From: Saprospiraceae bacterium | GTDB lineage: Bacteria; Bacteroidota; Bacteroidia; Chitinophagales; Saprospiraceae | Assembly (NCBI GenBank): GCA_019638455.1 | Contig: JAHBTU010000002.1 | Span: forward strand, 62,001-126,000 | Length of the DNA stretch: 64,000 bases | Direction of reading: 5' to 3' | Shown: piece after piece, positions 61,265 to 64,000 of the stretch | How positions within the stretch are numbered: the first letter of the stretch is position 1 | Layout of the letters: the number at the start of each line of letters is the position of its first letter | Made by a program: the position numbers and the translations under genes | Notes under the pieces: model-generated | The model's input: only the letters and a program-made list of their open reading frames with translations | Told to the model about the DNA's origin: nothing | The model's database searches: none

Positions 61265-61754
61265 TCAAGTAGTTAGGCTGTCAATTTGCAGTCTTACAAA
61301 TTCAACTGATGCGTTTTCACTTGTTGCATTGTAAACCCTTGCTATCAAATATTTGTCTGCACTTTCCATTAAGTTCAACTCGTTGCCTGAGATGTACAAA
61401 GCAAGTTTTTCAACATTCTTTCCGTAAGTTGTTGCCTTGCTGTCTATGTAAATCTCTTTATTGAGTTCCACAACTTTAAAGTCGTGGTCTGCTGTTGTCG
61501 TTTGGTTTTTGTTTCGCCAAAAGACTTCTATACTGCCCCCAACTTTAAAGCCTGTTTCTGTTTCAGTAGCACTTTGGTTGTACTTCTTTGTATAAATCTG
61601 TTTCAACTTTTCAAAAACTACTAACTCGCCTTGTTTTCCCAAGTCTTCATCAGATTGGTTATATGGTCGGTTTTCTGCATTAGGTATCCTTATTTCAGGT
61701 TCTTTGGGGTTTAGCAATTCATCAGGTATTAAAGAAATATCAAAACCTTTTTCT
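61265..61754 (-). pseudogene. DUF3883-type protein, fragment 3 (C-terminal)
   Basis: The frame runs GFDISLIPDELL ... DLGKQGELVVFEKLKQIY ... HDFKVVELNKEIYIDSKATT ... KYLIARVYNA and ends VEFVRLQIDSLTT. The G-x-x-G-E-x-x-V-F-E-K-L and I-D-S-K-A-T-T motifs are those of the DUF3883 domain, a restriction-endonuclease-like fold found at the ends of large proteins. IS1 copy B interrupts it after 61754. Joining at the target duplication restores LKEKGFDIS in frame with fragment 2. Confidence 0.5.
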
Positions 61755-61805
61755 GGTAGTGTCATTTTGGGGGTGATTTGGTATTTTTGCGTCAAACTTT
61801 ATGAA

Positions 61806-62081
61806 ATGGTATTAGATGTAAAATGCTGCCATAAATGTGGCTCTGAACACATTGTGAAAAACGGGTCGAACGCATCAGGCAATCCGAAGTACAAATGCAA
61901 GGCTTGCGGCTTCGGCGGGGTGTTTCAAACGCTTCGGAAAAGCGAGGAATTTAAAGAAATGGTCGTCAGGGCGGCCCAAGAACGCAGTTCGTCACGGGGT
62001 CTTGCCAGAACCTTTGGCATCAGTCACCAAACGGCTCTGAGGTGGATAAAAAAAAAGCGCAGTCCCTTCCCGACATCGTGA
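61806..62081 (+). CDS. insA: IS1 InsA-like protein (copy B)
   Basis: 91 residues, identical in sequence to the copy A protein, with the same zinc-finger-like and HTH parts. The A9 frameshift run is at 62048-62056. Confidence 0.5.
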   Translation: MVLDVKCCHKCGSEHIVKNGSNASGNPKYKCKACGFGGVFQTLRKSEEFKEMVVRAAQERSSSRGLARTFGISHQTALRWIKKKRSPFPTS

Positions 62082-62518
62082 CCACGTTGCTTCCGGCCAA
62101 GAAAAAAGACGTTCTCGAACTGGATGAATTATGGTCTTTTGTCTATTGCAAAGACTTTAAACGCTGGGTTTGGATAGCACTTTGCCGCAGAACACGTCAA
62201 ATTGTCTCTTTTTTCATCGGCGACCGAAGCGAACAATCTTGTCGGCGGTTTTGGGAACTGATTCCGCCTGAATATCGAAAATGCCGAACGTTCAGCGATT
62301 TTTGGGAGGCATACGCCGCGGTTATTGATACAGGCAAACACAAGATGGTGGGAAAAGAATCCGGGGAAACTTCTCATGTGGAACGCTGGAACAACACCCT
62401 TCGCCAGAGAATTTGTCGATTCGTCAGAAAAACGCTATCCTTTTCAAAATCCGATGAAATGCACGAACTGTACCTCCATTTGTTCGTCTACAACTACAAC
62501 ATATCACTCATAAAATGA
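62042..62518 (+). CDS. insB: IS1 InsB-like catalytic frame (copy B)
   Basis: 158 codons, identical in sequence to copy A, with the DDE residues (D28, D86, E114) intact. It is expressed by -1 frameshift from the preceding frame. Confidence 0.5.
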   Translation: MDKKKAQSLPDIVTTLLPAKKKDVLELDELWSFVYCKDFKRWVWIALCRRTRQIVSFFIGDRSEQSCRRFWELIPPEYRKCRTFSDFWEAYAAVIDTGKHKMVGKESGETSHVERWNNTLRQRICRFVRKTLSFSKSDEMHELYLHLFVYNYNISLIK

Positions 62519-62525
62519 CACTACC

Positions 62526-62784
62526 CTTTTTCTTTAAGGTATTCTATACCACCCGCAAAGGTTTCCAATAGCAAAACGTTCAAAATTCTTTCGGCATATC
62601 GGATTTTTAGAAAGTTGCCTAATGGCTCTACTAAACCATCTAAAACTCTTGGGCTATACCACTTACCAACATAGTAGAAATTATCATTTTCAGCCCAAGA
62701 ACTACGCTTTTGCTTGTCATCTTCGTTTCCGTATGACAAGTAAATTTCTGTGGTTTCAAAGAAATGGATTGCTGAAAGTTTTTG
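62526..62784 (-). pseudogene. DUF3883-type protein, fragment 2
   Basis: The reverse-strand frame is open across the whole 259 bp: QKLSAIHFFETTEIYLSYGN ... KWYSPRVLDGLVEPLGNFLKIRYAERILNVLLLET ... EYLKEK. It lies between two IS1 copies. It joins fragment 1 at the duplicated CAAAAACT and fragment 3 at AGAAAAAG, both in frame. The sequence is typical of the region before the DUF3883 domain in large ATPase-like proteins, but no motif fixes its function. Confidence 0.5.
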
Positions 62785-62835
62785 GGTAGTGTCATTTTGG
62801 GGGTGATTTGGTATTTTTGCGTCAAACTTTATGAA

Positions 62836-63111
62836 ATGGTATTAGATGTAAAATGCTGCCATAAATGTGGCTCTGAACACATTGTGAAAAACGGGTCGAA
62901 CGCATCAGGCAATCCGAAGTACAAATGCAAGGCTTGCGGCTTCGGCGGGGTGTTTCAAACGCTTCGGAAAAGCGAGGAATTTAAAGAAATGGTCGTCAGG
63001 GCGGCCCAAGAACGCAGTTCGTCACGGGGTCTTGCCAGAACCTTTGGCATCAGTCACCAAACGGCTCTGAGGTGGATAAAAAAAAAGCGCAGTCCCTTCC
63101 CGACATCGTGA
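62836..63111 (+). CDS. insA: IS1 InsA-like protein (copy C)
   Basis: 91 residues, identical in sequence to the InsA proteins of copies A and B. Confidence 0.5.
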   Translation: MVLDVKCCHKCGSEHIVKNGSNASGNPKYKCKACGFGGVFQTLRKSEEFKEMVVRAAQERSSSRGLARTFGISHQTALRWIKKKRSPFPTS

Positions 63112-63548
63112 CCACGTTGCTTCCGGCCAAGAAAAAAGACGTTCTCGAACTGGATGAATTATGGTCTTTTGTCTATTGCAAAGACTTTAAACGCTGGGTT
63201 TGGATAGCACTTTGCCGCAGAACACGTCAAATTGTCTCTTTTTTCATCGGCGACCGAAGCGAACAATCTTGTCGGCGGTTTTGGGAACTGATTCCGCCTG
63301 AATATCGAAAATGCCGAACGTTCAGCGATTTTTGGGAGGCATACGCCGCGGTTATTGATACAGGCAAACACAAGATGGTGGGAAAAGAATCCGGGGAAAC
63401 TTCTCATGTGGAACGCTGGAACAACACCCTTCGCCAGAGAATTTGTCGATTCGTCAGAAAAACGCTATCCTTTTCAAAATCCGATGAAATGCACGAACTG
63501 TACCTCCATTTGTTCGTCTACAACTACAACATATCACTCATAAAATGA
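63072..63548 (+). CDS. insB: IS1 InsB-like catalytic frame (copy C)
   Basis: 158 codons, identical in sequence to copies A and B, with the DDE residues intact; -1 frameshift fusion with InsA is expected. Confidence 0.5.
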   Translation: MDKKKAQSLPDIVTTLLPAKKKDVLELDELWSFVYCKDFKRWVWIALCRRTRQIVSFFIGDRSEQSCRRFWELIPPEYRKCRTFSDFWEAYAAVIDTGKHKMVGKESGETSHVERWNNTLRQRICRFVRKTLSFSKSDEMHELYLHLFVYNYNISLIK

Positions 63549-63555
63549 CACTACC

Positions 63556-63800
63556 AGTTTTTGCTTAATTCTTTCATACTCGTTTTCCCATTCTTTGCGG
63601 TTCTTTGACTTCTCAACTGCTACTAATGCAATTAATGGCGAAGTTTGCAATAACTTAGTTTTAAGGTCGGTTATCTCAACTTTGCTACTAGAAATACTTG
63701 GCTTTACTTTGTCAATAATCTGCACTCCAAAAAGACGTAACAACTCAATAATTTCGGCGCTTTGTTTTTCTGCAAATGCTAAATGAGATGCCCTAAAACC
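63556..63800 (-). pseudogene. DUF3883-type protein, fragment 1 (most N-terminal seen)
   Basis: The reverse-strand frame is open from 63800: GFRASHLAFAEKQSAEIIELLRLFGVQIIDKVKPSISSS ... LLQTSPLIALVAVEKSKNRKEWENEYERIKQK. It continues into fragment 2 once IS1 copy C and one target duplication are removed. Its N-terminal part is cut by IS1 copy D, so the gene continues outside the window. The whole pseudogene is the end of a probably large protein. Confidence 0.5.
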
Positions 63801-64000
63801 GGTAGTGTCATTTTATGAGTGATATGTTGTAGTTGTAGACGAACAAATGGAGGTACAGTTCGTGCATTTCATCGGATTTTGAAAAGGATAGCGTTTTTCT
63901 GACGAATCGACAAATTCTCTGGCGAAGGGTGTTGTTCCAGCGTTCCACATGAGAAGTTTCCCCGGATTCTTTTCCCACCATCTTGTGTTTGCCTGTATCA
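63801..64000 (-). mobile_element. IS1-family insertion sequence, copy D (cut by window edge)
   Basis: From 63801 the sequence equals the start of copy A (terminal repeat GGTAGTGTCATTTTA and the 3' part of the InsB frame, whose stop is at 63808-63810 on the reverse strand). It is in the orientation of copy A, opposite to B and C. Its other end and its target duplication lie outside the window. It is the third insertion in the DUF3883 gene within about 2.1 kb. Confidence 0.5.

Larger units (their letters stand above)
61755..62525 (+). mobile_element. IS1-family insertion sequence, complete copy B
   Basis: This 771-bp element has the same ends and proteins as copy A, in the opposite orientation. 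Target duplication: ctttttct at 61747-61754 and 62526-62533, exact over 8 bp. It inserted into the DUF3883 gene against the direction of that gene. Confidence 0.5.
62785..63555 (+). mobile_element. IS1-family insertion sequence, complete copy C
   Basis: This 771-bp element has the same orientation as copy B. Target duplication: agtttttg at 62777-62784 and 63556-63563, exact over 8 bp. It is the second complete insertion into the same gene. Confidence 0.5.

Overview
The window looks like chromosome from a free-living member of the Bacteroidota, probably of the Saprospiria/Chitinophagia type. Grounds seen in the sequence are two proteins with type A type IX secretion (T9SS) tails, a giant SprB-repeat protein ending in a gliding-motility-associated (type B) C-terminal domain, a PorP/SprF protein, several lipoproteins and promoters of the Bacteroidota form TTG-N19-TAnnTTTG. 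The species assignment is inference. No rRNA, tRNA or CRISPR array was seen.

Layout. 0-2 kb: the 5' end of a CapA-like gene, a DUF4230 protein and a bile-acid/sodium-symporter-type carrier. 2.2-4.4 kb: an IS1-family copy with a broken second end, placed at the tail of a Gly-rich lipoprotein gene that also carries a frameshift in its signal peptide; then a small XRE regulator behind a perfect palindrome. 4.4-10.7 kb: a co-directional run of six genes (HxH peptidase-like protein, two GT2 glycosyltransferases, acyltransferase-3, SGNH hydrolase, MBOAT acyltransferase) that reads as a surface-glycan synthesis and O-acylation operon, peppered with short palindromic repeats at gene ends. 10.7-24.9 kb: mostly single genes (GH3, DMT-family protein, M43 metalloprotease with a T9SS tail, double-parvulin PPIase, NarL-type regulator, HEAT-cyclophilin lipoprotein, diacylglycerol-kinase-like protein, HsdR-N-like protein, S9 peptidase). 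25-28.2 kb: a sugar-phosphate transferase fused to a degenerate receiver domain, a CheY-like protein, a hidden 58-codon ORF and a GT2 gene. 28.2-30.5 kb: a CNNM/CorC protein and a sigma-70 family factor.

30.7-41.7 kb is a reverse-strand cluster in transcription order PorP/SprF, two paralogous TPR-PD40-OmpA proteins, then a ~1460-residue SprB-like adhesin. It resembles the sprB-sprF gliding/adhesin modules of Flavobacterium and is probably a T9SS-dependent surface adhesin with its outer-membrane anchor and periplasmic partners. 42-44.2 kb holds another T9SS cargo protein, 44.4-48.7 kb a P2-type cation ATPase followed by an SLC13 carrier.

49.4-61.1 kb holds three paralogous FtsX/MacB-type permeases with no ATPase gene beside them, divergent from a histidine kinase, a stand-alone receiver and a receiver-class III adenylate cyclase. 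A ~110-bp non-coding element with 22-bp-spaced direct repeats lies upstream of permeases 1 and 3 (and so also upstream of the kinase), which suggests shared control.

61.2-64 kb is the C-terminal part of a DUF3883-type gene cut by two complete IS1 copies, with a third at the window edge. The two complete insertions have exact 8-bp target duplications, and removing them restores one open frame. The three complete copies encode transposase proteins of identical sequence, so the element was active recently.
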